Shown here piece after piece: positions 41,068 through 48,941 of a stretch of DNA of 64,000 nucleotides. Source of the stretch: Deltaproteobacteria bacterium (GTDB lineage Bacteria > Desulfobacterota > GWC2-55-46); NCBI GenBank assembly GCA_016182655.1, contig JACPGB010000047.1, forward strand, positions 112,367 through 176,366, in the 5' to 3' direction. A program made the position numbers and the translations under genes. Each line of letters opens with the position of its first letter. Position 1 is the stretch's first letter. The notes under the pieces were generated by a model. That model was not told the DNA's origin. It saw only the letters and a list, made by a program, of their open reading frames with translations, and searched no databases.

Positions 41068-41485
41068 GGCTTAGCCCCCTCTCCCCTTGCGGGAGAGGGC
41101 GGGGGTGAGGGGTAAAATTTCCGCGCGAGGTCAGTTTTTCAAAGACCTTCTCCGAATAACTCTCTTCTACGTTGATGGGCCTTTTCATCCGCATGTTGAA
41201 CTTCATGAGCTTGTAGTTGAGCTCCCGCATTTTCGCTACCTTCCCCTCGCCTTCGTCCATGACGGCTATCAGGTCCCTTAACGCCATTATCTCTTTTTTA
41301 AGCTCGAGCTCGGGCGGTATGCACCCGGCGTTCCTGAGTATCTTCATGGAGAGTCTCTGGTCCTCGGGGACGAGTGAGTCGTCCTCGAATACCAGGGGCT
41401 TTCCTCTGCCGGGAAGGTCTGTTAACTCCCCGCGCCCAAGCGCCTCTTTTATGCGCTCTTCCGCTATGCGCGCGAATATCTCCAT
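41051..41485 (-). CDS. DUF1992 (YhdN-like) protein with repeat-derived C-terminus
   Basis: This 144-residue protein belongs to the DUF1992 family, annotated as DnaJ-related, of unknown function. IAEERIKEALGRGELTDLPGRGKPL is the diagnostic opening, followed by a long helical stretch (ELELKKEIMALRDLIAVMDE). Family similarity seems to end near FEKLTSRGN. The remaining 20 or so residues (PHPRPLPQGERG onward) are encoded by a mobile palindromic repeat, so the original stop was probably displaced. Its ATG overlaps the bcp stop (TGATG). Confidence 0.85.
   Translation of the reverse strand: MEIFARIAEERIKEALGRGELTDLPGRGKPLVFEDDSLVPEDQRLSMKILRNAGCIPPELELKKEIMALRDLIAVMDEGEGKVAKMRELNYKLMKFNMRMKRPINVEESYSEKVFEKLTSRGNFTPHPRPLPQGERGLSLISPS
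41073..41115. repeat. Short palindromic repeat inside the end of the DUF1992 gene
   Basis: CCCCTCTCCCCTTGCGGGAGAGGG and GGGGGTGAGGGG form the same CCCTC/GAGGG element as at 14428. Here it is read by the DUF1992 gene and encodes PHPRPLPQGERG. Confidence 0.8.
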
Positions 41486-41961
41486 CAGATCGACCCCATT
41501 ACCTCGTCCACATGCCCGTCTACTCTTACGGACCTCCAGACCTTCTTTATAACGCCATTTTCATCGATAAGGAAAGTCGAACGGATAATCCCCTTTACGG
41601 TCTTGCCGTACATCTTCTTATCGCCATAAGCGCCGTAGTCCTCGGCCGTCTTTCTCTCCAGGTCGCTAAGGAGCGGAAAGGGTAGCCCCTCTTTTTCGCG
41701 GAACCTCTTGTGTGAGGCGATGCTGTCCGGGCTCACGCCGACTACAATTACGCCCTTCTTAAGGAGCCGCGCCATGTTGTCCCTGAAAGAGCAGGCCTCC
41801 CTGGTGCACCCGGGGGTCGAGTCCTTCGGATAAAAATAGAGGACAAGGGCCCTGCCGCGAAAGTCTTCTAACGAATACGCCCTCTCCTCGCCGTTCTCGT
41901 CAAGCCCCGGTAATCGAAAGTCGGGTGCTATATCGTCCTCTGAAGGCAATCCCTTTGACAT
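41485..41961 (-). CDS. bcp: Peroxiredoxin, BCP/PrxQ type
   Basis: This thiol peroxidase reduces hydroperoxides using thioredoxin. DFRLPGLDENGEE, VLYFYPKDSTPGCTREACSF (peroxidatic Cys, with the resolving Cys five residues later) and VGVSPDSIASHKRF are typical of PrxQ. The length of about 158 residues is normal. ATG 41961 has AGAGGTG upstream and lies right after the cupin gene; GTG 41970 is possible. It is part of a minus-strand group RCC1-cupin-bcp-DUF1992. Confidence 0.93.
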   Translation of the reverse strand: MSKGLPSEDDIAPDFRLPGLDENGEERAYSLEDFRGRALVLYFYPKDSTPGCTREACSFRDNMARLLKKGVIVVGVSPDSIASHKRFREKEGLPFPLLSDLERKTAEDYGAYGDKKMYGKTVKGIIRSTFLIDENGVIKKVWRSVRVDGHVDEVMGSI

Positions 41962-41966
41962 ATGCT

Positions 41967-42296
41967 TCACCTCTCAACGAGCATAAATAAGAGCTCTGTT
42001 TCGGAGACGACCGTTTCAATCGAGTGCGTCTCTTTGGGCTCTACCACCAGGCACGAGCCCTTTTCGAGCAAGACCTCCTCCCCCTCGACCCTGAATACTA
42101 TCTCGCCCTTTATGCAGTAGAAGACCTCGAAGGCGTCCTCATGCGAGTGCGCAAAGGCCGTGTCTCCGGGCCTGAATATTGCCTGGCTCAAGTGCTTCAT
42201 GCACGATACCGGCTCCTCGACAAGCACCTTTTTGAGGAGCGCGGGGTTGTGCCTTATGGGCGTAAGTCTTGAGGTTTTAAGGCTTGAGCGCCTCAT
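41967..42296 (-). CDS. Cupin-domain protein
   Basis: This single-domain cupin has 109 residues. The metal-binding motif 1 is FRPGDTAFAHSHEDAFEVFYCIKGE and motif 2 is LVVEPKETHSI, with His, His, Glu and His ligands visible. No catalytic specialisation can be read. It lies between the RCC1 lipoprotein gene (6 bases upstream) and bcp, which hints at a small-molecule sensing or redox role but does not establish it. Confidence 0.82.
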   Translation of the reverse strand: MRRSSLKTSRLTPIRHNPALLKKVLVEEPVSCMKHLSQAIFRPGDTAFAHSHEDAFEVFYCIKGEIVFRVEGEEVLLEKGSCLVVEPKETHSIETVVSETELLFMLVER

Positions 42297-42302
42297 TCAG
42301 AC

Positions 42303-43523
42303 CTACTCGACCTCGACGGGCGTGGGCGAGTCTATCCCTGTGCCGTCGCCGAGCTGGCCGTAGGTGTTGAGGCCCCAGCACTTCGCGCTCGCGTTCGATA
42401 TGCGCGCGCACGAATGGAAGAGCCCGGCATCCAGCGCAGTCGCGTTCGTCACCCCTGAGGCCGATACCGGAACTATCGTCGAAGTCGAGGACCCGCCTAT
42501 GCCCGGGGATGTGAAGGCGATGTTAGAACCGTTCCCGAGCTGTCCGAAGGCGTTCTCGCCCCAGCAACGGACCCTCCCGTCCGCGATGATGGCGCAGGTG
42601 TGGTCCCCGCCTGCGGCGACCGCCGTCGCCGTGGTTATAGAGGACGATGCCGCTACGACCGGGGTAGATGAGATGGTGATGTTCACAAGAGGGCTTAAGG
42701 TAATAAGCGTCCAGGAGACCCCGAGCTGTCCGCTCGTGTTGTCCCCCCAACACTTGATCGTGCCGTTTGAAATGACGGCGCATGTGTGGTTCGCGCCTGC
42801 TGAGACCTGAGTGGAACCTGTGAGGTCCTGGACGGCCACGGGCGCGTTGGTGTTGGTGATGGTCCCATTCCCGAGCTGTCCGAAGGCGTTCTCGCCCCAG
42901 CAACGCACCGTGCCGTCAATAAGATGCGCGCAGGTATGGTTGCCGCCGGCCGAAACCGTCTCGGCACTGGTTATAGACGAGACCTGTACGGGTATCGACG
43001 AATTCGTGGTCGTGGAATTACCAAGCTGGCCCGACGAGTTCGACCCCCAGCAAAAGACTGTGCCGTCTTCAAGGACCGCGCAGGTGTGGTCGCCCCCGGC
43101 AGAGACCGAGACCGCGTTCGCTACACCTATTGGCGTAACCGGGGTAGTCGAGCTCGAATTCGACGCGTTCCCGAGCTGTCCGCTCGAATTATCTCCCCAG
43201 CACCGGAGCGTGCCGTCCGATGATCTCGCGCAGGTGTGCCCACCTCCTCCGGTCATCTCGGCTACACTTGAGAGCCCCGTCACCTCCACCGGCACGAGGG
43301 ATTGTATCGGGGTAGTGTTCCCCAACTGCCCGTTATTGTTTCTCCCCCAGCACTCGGCAAGGCCGTCAGAAAGCGGAGAGCAGGAGTGCGAGTCGCCGAG
43401 GGCAATGGAAGCCGCCTTTGTCGATGTCCCGGTCTCGATGTTCGTCTGCTCTATGTCGCCGCAGGCGGCAAGAAGGCATCCAACGGCCAAGGGTACGATA
43501 AACCTCGCGAAAATAGATCTCAT
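42303..43523 (-). CDS. RCC1-repeat lipoprotein
   Basis: This exported protein of about 406 residues has a signal peptide and a lipobox (GCLLAAC, acylated Cys21). It contains seven copies of the RCC1/ATS1 repeat core CWGxNxxGQLGN at roughly 50-residue spacing, enough for a seven-bladed beta-propeller. Thr/Ser-rich loops occupy the blade edges. ATG 43523 (MRSIFARF) with GGGGG upstream is chosen over the open-frame start at 43580. Bacterial RCC1 propellers are mostly uncharacterised. Surface display is inferred from the lipobox, whose next residue is Gly followed by Asp. Confidence 0.85.
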   Translation of the reverse strand: MRSIFARFIVPLAVGCLLAACGDIEQTNIETGTSTKAASIALGDSHSCSPLSDGLAECWGRNNNGQLGNTTPIQSLVPVEVTGLSSVAEMTGGGGHTCARSSDGTLRCWGDNSSGQLGNASNSSSTTPVTPIGVANAVSVSAGGDHTCAVLEDGTVFCWGSNSSGQLGNSTTTNSSIPVQVSSITSAETVSAGGNHTCAHLIDGTVRCWGENAFGQLGNGTITNTNAPVAVQDLTGSTQVSAGANHTCAVISNGTIKCWGDNTSGQLGVSWTLITLSPLVNITISSTPVVAASSSITTATAVAAGGDHTCAIIADGRVRCWGENAFGQLGNGSNIAFTSPGIGGSSTSTIVPVSASGVTNATALDAGLFHSCARISNASAKCWGLNTYGQLGDGTGIDSPTPVEVE

Positions 43524-43654
43524 GGGGCCCCCGGAAGAGTAAATAGATGAAAGTATCGCTCTAAAAAAAAGTAATGTCAATAGACCCCTGGCCGAAAAAA
43601 ATGGCGCGTCCAGCCATATAAGGCAATATAAAGCCCGGACAAGCCCGGTTCTAT

Positions 43655-43684
43655 TTGACTTTTGGGGAGTTATTCTGTTATTTT
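43655..43684 (+). promoter_or_regulatory. Putative sigma70 promoter for the REC-GAF-GGDEF gene
   Basis: TTGACT (43655-43660) and TATTTT (43679-43684) are separated by 18 bases. They lie 34 bases upstream of the chosen ATG in the divergent region with the RCC1 gene. Confidence 0.45.
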
Positions 43685-43717
43685 AGAAATATTGAAGCCT
43701 TAGGAGCGCCTTCAGGG

Positions 43718-45118
43718 ATGAGCAAGGGCAGGGTTCTCGTAGTAGACGACGATGCATTTTTCAGGGTCCTCTGCTCGGATATACTTACGAGCGGGGGATT
43801 TTTCGTCAAGACCGCCACAACGGGGGTCGAGGCGGTGAATATCGTCGAGAACGAACCCATAGACATCGTCGTAACCGACCTCGTCATGCCGGATATGGAC
43901 GGCATGGAGGTCCTGCAACGCACAAAACAGCACAACACCCTCATTGACGTAATAGTCGTCACCGGCCACGGCTCCATAGAGACGGCCATCGCCGCCTTGA
44001 AGACCGGGGCCTTCGACTACATCAGAAAACCGCTCAACGAAGACGAGCTCCTCCACACGGTCACAAGCTGCATGGAGAAGAAAAAACTCCTTGAAGAGAA
44101 CCAGGAGATGAGGCAATCGCTCAAACTCTTCGAGGTCTCGAGGGCCGTCACCGCCACCCTCGACATAAGCAAGCTCTACAACGTAACGCTCGACGCCCTC
44201 CTCCAGATCGTCCCCGGCGAGGCAGGCATAATCTTCTTCTACGAAGAAGAGATGAAAAAACTCGAAATAAAATCGATAAGGCACCTCGGGCTCTACTCCG
44301 GAGAGCGCGTCGTCGAAGTCTTCAAGCACAAGTACGAAAGGGAACTTAAAGACCTCTCCAACATAAGCGTCATCTCCAGGGCGGAACTCAATACCGACGA
44401 AGAGGCGCTCTCCGACTTCAGCGCCTTCCTCCTCGCGCCGCTCGTGAAAGGCCAGTCCACCATAGGCTTCATCCTCATACTCAACAAGGGCGGGAAAGAT
44501 GCCTACTCGCTCCGCGAGATAAAGAACGCGACCTTCATCGTCGAGCACGCCGCCGGCGCGTTCGAAAACGCCCAGAAATACGCCGAAGCCAAGGAGATGG
44601 CCTTCATCGATTCCCTCACGAACCTCTACAACGCCAAGTACCTCGACAACGCGCTTGATAAAGAGCTCAAACGCGCTGACAGGCTCATGATGCCCGTCAC
44701 CGTCCTATTCCTCGACCTCGACAACTTCAAACGCATAAACGACCAGAACGACCACCTCATCGGAAGCCGCGTCCTCGTCGAAGTCGGGAAAATTCTCCTT
44801 AAATGCGTCCGCGAAGTCGATACGGTCATCCGGTACGGCGGCGACGAATATGTCGTGGTACTCGTCGACGCCGACTACGACGTCGCCATGCGCGTCGCCG
44901 AAAGGATCAGACTCTCCATAGAGAAACACAGGTTCATCGAGGAAGACGGTCTCGACATCCATATAACCGCGTCCATCGGCATTGCCACCTACCCCATCCA
45001 TACAAAAGACAAGAAAGAACTCTTGAAGATCGCGGATAAGGCCATGTACCGCGCAAAAGACCTCTCAAGAAATGTCGTCTACCTCGCCCCGGTCCCGGGC
45101 GCGCCTGCGAAGAAGTAG
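43718..45118 (+). CDS. Response regulator diguanylate cyclase (REC-GAF-GGDEF)
   Basis: This soluble protein has 466 residues. The receiver (about 1-125) has VVDDDAF and VVTDLVMPDMDG with phospho-acceptor Asp54. A GAF-like domain (about 135-290) contains VSRAVTATLDISKLYNVTLDAL. The cyclase domain (about 300-460) has DSLTNLYNAKYLDNAL, FLDLDNFKRINDQNDHLIG and the active-site RYGGDEYVVV. ATG 43718 (MSKGRVLVVDDD) is preferred over the upstream open frame. It is the only receiver-linked cyclase in the window, so it could be a distant equivalent of WspR for the cluster at 2-12.8 kb, although nothing in the sequence links them. Confidence 0.92.
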   Translation: MSKGRVLVVDDDAFFRVLCSDILTSGGFFVKTATTGVEAVNIVENEPIDIVVTDLVMPDMDGMEVLQRTKQHNTLIDVIVVTGHGSIETAIAALKTGAFDYIRKPLNEDELLHTVTSCMEKKKLLEENQEMRQSLKLFEVSRAVTATLDISKLYNVTLDALLQIVPGEAGIIFFYEEEMKKLEIKSIRHLGLYSGERVVEVFKHKYERELKDLSNISVISRAELNTDEEALSDFSAFLLAPLVKGQSTIGFILILNKGGKDAYSLREIKNATFIVEHAAGAFENAQKYAEAKEMAFIDSLTNLYNAKYLDNALDKELKRADRLMMPVTVLFLDLDNFKRINDQNDHLIGSRVLVEVGKILLKCVREVDTVIRYGGDEYVVVLVDADYDVAMRVAERIRLSIEKHRFIEEDGLDIHITASIGIATYPIHTKDKKELLKIADKAMYRAKDLSRNVVYLAPVPGAPAKK

Positions 45119-45134
45119 CAGGATGAAGTACCCT

Positions 45135-45340
45135 GAGAGAAACTTTTTATAAAAAGTTTCTCTCAGACTCTCTTCAAAAATTTTTGGTTCTTCCCGAACA
45201 GACCCCCCCAAATACATTCAAAGGCTCTTTAGCTGATTGATTATCTGCATTGCTTTAATTCGGATGGGGGGGGTCTGTTCGGGAACTAAAAGTCTTTGAA
45301 GGGGGTCTGGGGGAAAGCTTTCTACAGAAAGTTTCCCCCA
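45135..45340. repeat. 200-bp imperfect inverted repeat between convergent genes
   Basis: The left part contains GAGAAACTTTTTATAAAAAG then TTTCTCTCAGACTCTCTTC and TCCCGAACAGACCCCCC. The right part is its imperfect complement, GGGGGGTCTGTTCGGGA, GGGGGTCTGGGGGAAAGC and CAGAAAGTTTCCCCC. The inner 17-bp arms are perfect. Each arm also forms its own hairpin followed by T-rich sequence, so it may serve as a terminator pair for the two convergent genes. Confidence 0.8.
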
Positions 45341-45367
45341 GAATACCTCAATCCTGCTAACTCCAGG

Positions 45368-48300
45368 TCACGCCCGGGGCATTTCCATGGCGAGGGTGCG
45401 GATCCGTCTGATGTCGATCTTGCCTGTTGCTGTGGAGGGGATCTCGTCTATCTGGTAGAGGTCTTCGCGTTTGGGAAGCCAGAGTTTGGGGAGTCCTGTT
45501 GCGAGGAGTTTTTCGCGGACTTCGGCGGGTGAGACCCTTTTGGTGTAGAAGGCGACGATGCGCTCTCCGCGGTCTTCGTCGGGGAGTGTCGTTACCGCGC
45601 AGTTGCAGTCGCCGAGGACTTTGCAGATCGTCTCTTCTATCATGATATGGGGGACCATCTCCCCGCCGATCTTTGAGAAGCGCGAGAGCCTGTCGGTTAT
45701 CTTTATGAACCCGTCGTCGCCGATGGAGGCGACGTCGCCCGTCACGTACCAGCCGTCGCGCATGACCTCCCTTGTGGCATCCTCGTCGTTAAGGTAGCCC
45801 TGCATGAGATTAGGCCCTTTTATGAGGAGGAGGCCTTCCTTGCCGATTGGGACTTCGTTGCCGGTCTCGGGGTTTATTACCTTTACGGCGACCCCGGGTA
45901 TGGCGTGGCCGACGGTGCCGGGGATGTAGCCGGTCTGTTTGACGCTCTCGTGCTCGACATCGGGGATGTTTACGGAGACGACGGGCGCGAGCTCCGTGCA
46001 TCCGTAGCCTTCGAGGAGCTCTATGCCGAATTTTTCCTTGAAGGCCCATGCAATGTGTTCGCGGAGTTTTTCAGCGCCCGCGATTGCGTAGCGGAGTGTG
46101 GAGAACTCGTGCGCGTGGCATTTTCTGATGTAGGCGGAGTAGAAGGTCGGGGTGCCTATCATGACCGTGCCCTTGTATCTGGCGGAGAGTTCTCCGATGG
46201 TCCTCGCGTCCATGGGGTTCGTGTGGTAGACGGCGGCGAAGCCTGAGAGGAGCGGATACCAGAGCGTGCCCGTGAAGCCGAAGGAGTGGAAGTACGGGAG
46301 CGCTCCGATGAGGACGTCCTTGCGGGACGTGACGAAGAGCTGTGAGAAGCCCTCGATGTTCGATACGATGTTATGGTGCGTGAGCATTACGCCCTTTGGC
46401 TGGCCCGTTGAGCCGGACGTGTAGATGATGGTGGCGAGCCTCCCGGGGTCGGCCTCGCCGCTACAGTAAAGCGCCTCGAGGGCTCTTTGCGGGAGGGCGA
46501 AGGCGAGGGCGGCTGTCGCGGCCTTATCAGCTGTCGAGAACGAGGATGCGATATCCTCGATAAAGACCATGTTGCCGGTTGCCTCGATCCCGGCCTTTGA
46601 GAGGAAGGAGCGGGAGGTGATGACGGTCCTTATGCCGCTCGCTTCAATCGATGCGTTGAGCGCGTCCTTGCCGGAGAGGAAGTTGAGGTTCACCGGGACC
46701 TTGCCCGCGATGAGGGTTGCCACATTCACGAGCGCCCCGGCTACGGACGACGGGAGCATGAGCCCGACCTTTTCGTCTTCCTTGAGGTCCCTGCCTATCC
46801 ATTTAGAGAGGAGGAGCGAGGATACGAGGGTCTTTCCCCAGGAGAGCTCCTTGCCGGTGGAGTCCGCCATGCAGAACGAGAACCAGCGCGCCTTGGCCGT
46901 CTTTATGAAGCGCAGATGCAATAGGTCGCGTTTAGCTCTCCTGTGGACCACGGCCTCGCTCCCGAGCTCCATAACGGCCTGCCTGACCTCCTGCGAGGTC
47001 GCGCCGGGCTTCAGAGGCTTGCCGAAGGATACCGTCACGTGGTGCGGGAACTCGCTCGGCCACTTCCAGAAAAACCTGCCGTCCTTGAAGCTGAATACCG
47101 ACCCCCATACCCTGTCGAGGTGGACCGGGATTATCGGCACGTCGAGCCCGTCTACTATGCGCTCGAAGCCTTTCTTGAAGGGCTGGAGGTTCCCGGTCCT
47201 GCTTATCGCGCCTTCGGCGAAGATGCAGACGATGTGGCCGTCCTTGAGCTCCTCCCTCGCCTTCTCGATCGATTTAAGGACGTCCCTCCGGTTGCCGTCG
47301 GTTATGGGGATGCACTTCATTATGCGCAAGAGCCAGTTTATTACCTTTATGTCGTAGAAGTACCTGTGGATCATGAAGCGGATGAAACGCTGAACGCACG
47401 CGCCGACGAGAAATCCGTCTGCGAAAGAGAGGTGGTTGGAGACGAGAAGCGCGGGCCCCTTGAACGGGACGTTCTCCTCTCCGACGACCCTTATCTTGTA
47501 GAGCGTGTGGGTAAGGAGCCAGAGGGTGAAGCGTATGAGGAAGTCCGGGAGGTACTTCATCATGAAAAGCGTGCTGAGGAGCGTCACGACGCCGAAAATG
47601 AAGATGATGTCGTCGGCGCCGATCGCGAGCTTGTCCTTCATTATCCAGAAGACGCCCGAGGACCCGAGTATGCCCGCGACCGAGACGAAGTTGGTGGTGG
47701 CTACAAGGCGGCCTTTCTCCGTCGCCCCCGCCTTCTGCTGGAGGAGCGCGTTCATGGGGACTATGGAGAGCCCGCCGGTGAAGCCGAGCATGATGAGGGC
47801 CGCGGCCGTCTTCGGGTACGACTCCCCGGAGTAGGCGAGGAGGATCGCGAAGAGGCCCATGCCTAACGAGCCCACTGGGACGAGCCCGAGCTCGACCTTG
47901 TCGCCGGAGAGGGTCCCTGCCGCGATCGACCCTATGCCTATGCCTATGGCGAGGAAGGTGATAAGTATGCCGATCCACATGTCGTTCAGGTGCATGATCT
48001 CCTTGCCGAGAAGGAGGATGTCCATCTGGAGGAGCGCGCCGAGGAACCAGAAGTAGGCTATGCCGCCGACGGTCAGCATGAGGAGCTTGTCCTCGAAGAG
48101 CCTTTTCATCCCGGAGCCTATCTCGCCCCAGGGGTTTAGCTCGAACTTTTTCTTCGCGCCTGAGTCCGGGACCCTGGCTATGCCGAAGCTCGTAAGCGTG
48201 CCCGCTACCGCGATGGCGACGAGAAAGAAGCCGACATAGACGAGCTTGTCTTTCCAGGCTGAAAAGATTATCGCGCCCGTGGAGGTCCCGATGATTATTG

Positions 48301-48760
48301 CGAAGAAGGTCGTGAGCTCGAGTATGCCGTTGGCGCGGGAGAGATCCCGGTCAGGGAGCATCTCGGGGACTATGCCGTACTTGGCCGGGCCGAAAAAGGT
48401 AGAGTGGAGGGCCATAAGGAAGAGGGTAACGAGCATTAACTCGATCTTCCCCGTCCAGAAGGCGAAAAGGCCGAAAGTGACCGCGACTATCTCGAAGAAC
48501 TTGGCCCCGATGAGGACGGTCCTCTTGTTGTAGACGTCGGCGACATAACCGGCGTAACCCGAGAAGAAAAAGAACGGGAGGATGAAGACCGCGCCGACGA
48601 GGGAGACATAGGCGCCGGACCCCGCTGCCGCCATGTTGACCGCGATCATGGAGAGGACGATTTTAAAGACGTTGTCGTTATACGCGCCCAGGAACTGGGT
48701 CCATATATACGACTGGAAGCCTAAAGACTTGAAAAGGTCCTTGTACCTGCCGACGGTCAT
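45368..48760 (-). CDS. Fused LplT-type MFS transporter, PlsC acyltransferase and acyl-ACP synthetase
   Basis: This 1130-residue trifunctional membrane protein probably recycles lysophospholipids at the inner membrane. Residues about 10-415 form a 12-helix MFS domain like LplT. About 425-630 is a PlsC domain with LVSNHLSFADGFL (NHxxxxD) and IFAEGAISRTG. About 640-1125 is an AMP-forming synthetase with IIYTSGSTGQPKGVMLTH, YGCTELAPVVSV and DGWYVTGDVASIGDDGFIKI. In E. coli, LplT and the two-domain Aas are separate proteins. It flips and imports lysophosphatidylethanolamine (known for LplT), then reacylates it (known for Aas). It begins at ATG 48760. Confidence 0.92.
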   Translation of the reverse strand: MTVGRYKDLFKSLGFQSYIWTQFLGAYNDNVFKIVLSMIAVNMAAAGSGAYVSLVGAVFILPFFFFSGYAGYVADVYNKRTVLIGAKFFEIVAVTFGLFAFWTGKIELMLVTLFLMALHSTFFGPAKYGIVPEMLPDRDLSRANGILELTTFFAIIIGTSTGAIIFSAWKDKLVYVGFFLVAIAVAGTLTSFGIARVPDSGAKKKFELNPWGEIGSGMKRLFEDKLLMLTVGGIAYFWFLGALLQMDILLLGKEIMHLNDMWIGILITFLAIGIGIGSIAAGTLSGDKVELGLVPVGSLGMGLFAILLAYSGESYPKTAAALIMLGFTGGLSIVPMNALLQQKAGATEKGRLVATTNFVSVAGILGSSGVFWIMKDKLAIGADDIIFIFGVVTLLSTLFMMKYLPDFLIRFTLWLLTHTLYKIRVVGEENVPFKGPALLVSNHLSFADGFLVGACVQRFIRFMIHRYFYDIKVINWLLRIMKCIPITDGNRRDVLKSIEKAREELKDGHIVCIFAEGAISRTGNLQPFKKGFERIVDGLDVPIIPVHLDRVWGSVFSFKDGRFFWKWPSEFPHHVTVSFGKPLKPGATSQEVRQAVMELGSEAVVHRRAKRDLLHLRFIKTAKARWFSFCMADSTGKELSWGKTLVSSLLLSKWIGRDLKEDEKVGLMLPSSVAGALVNVATLIAGKVPVNLNFLSGKDALNASIEASGIRTVITSRSFLSKAGIEATGNMVFIEDIASSFSTADKAATAALAFALPQRALEALYCSGEADPGRLATIIYTSGSTGQPKGVMLTHHNIVSNIEGFSQLFVTSRKDVLIGALPYFHSFGFTGTLWYPLLSGFAAVYHTNPMDARTIGELSARYKGTVMIGTPTFYSAYIRKCHAHEFSTLRYAIAGAEKLREHIAWAFKEKFGIELLEGYGCTELAPVVSVNIPDVEHESVKQTGYIPGTVGHAIPGVAVKVINPETGNEVPIGKEGLLLIKGPNLMQGYLNDEDATREVMRDGWYVTGDVASIGDDGFIKITDRLSRFSKIGGEMVPHIMIEETICKVLGDCNCAVTTLPDEDRGERIVAFYTKRVSPAEVREKLLATGLPKLWLPKREDLYQIDEIPSTATGKIDIRRIRTLAMEMPRA

Positions 48761-48941
48761 CGGGGTTCGAGCTCCGAGTGCCCAAATAATGGAATTTTAA
48801 AGGGAAACAAACGCTGATTATACTACGATTCCTCTCTCATGTATATAATTATAGAGGCATAATGCCGCAGTTTTAACAGGGGCTCAAGCCCGGAGGGATG
48901 GTCCGCAAGCATGGATAAGTATCTGTAAAAAAAGCTGTTTT

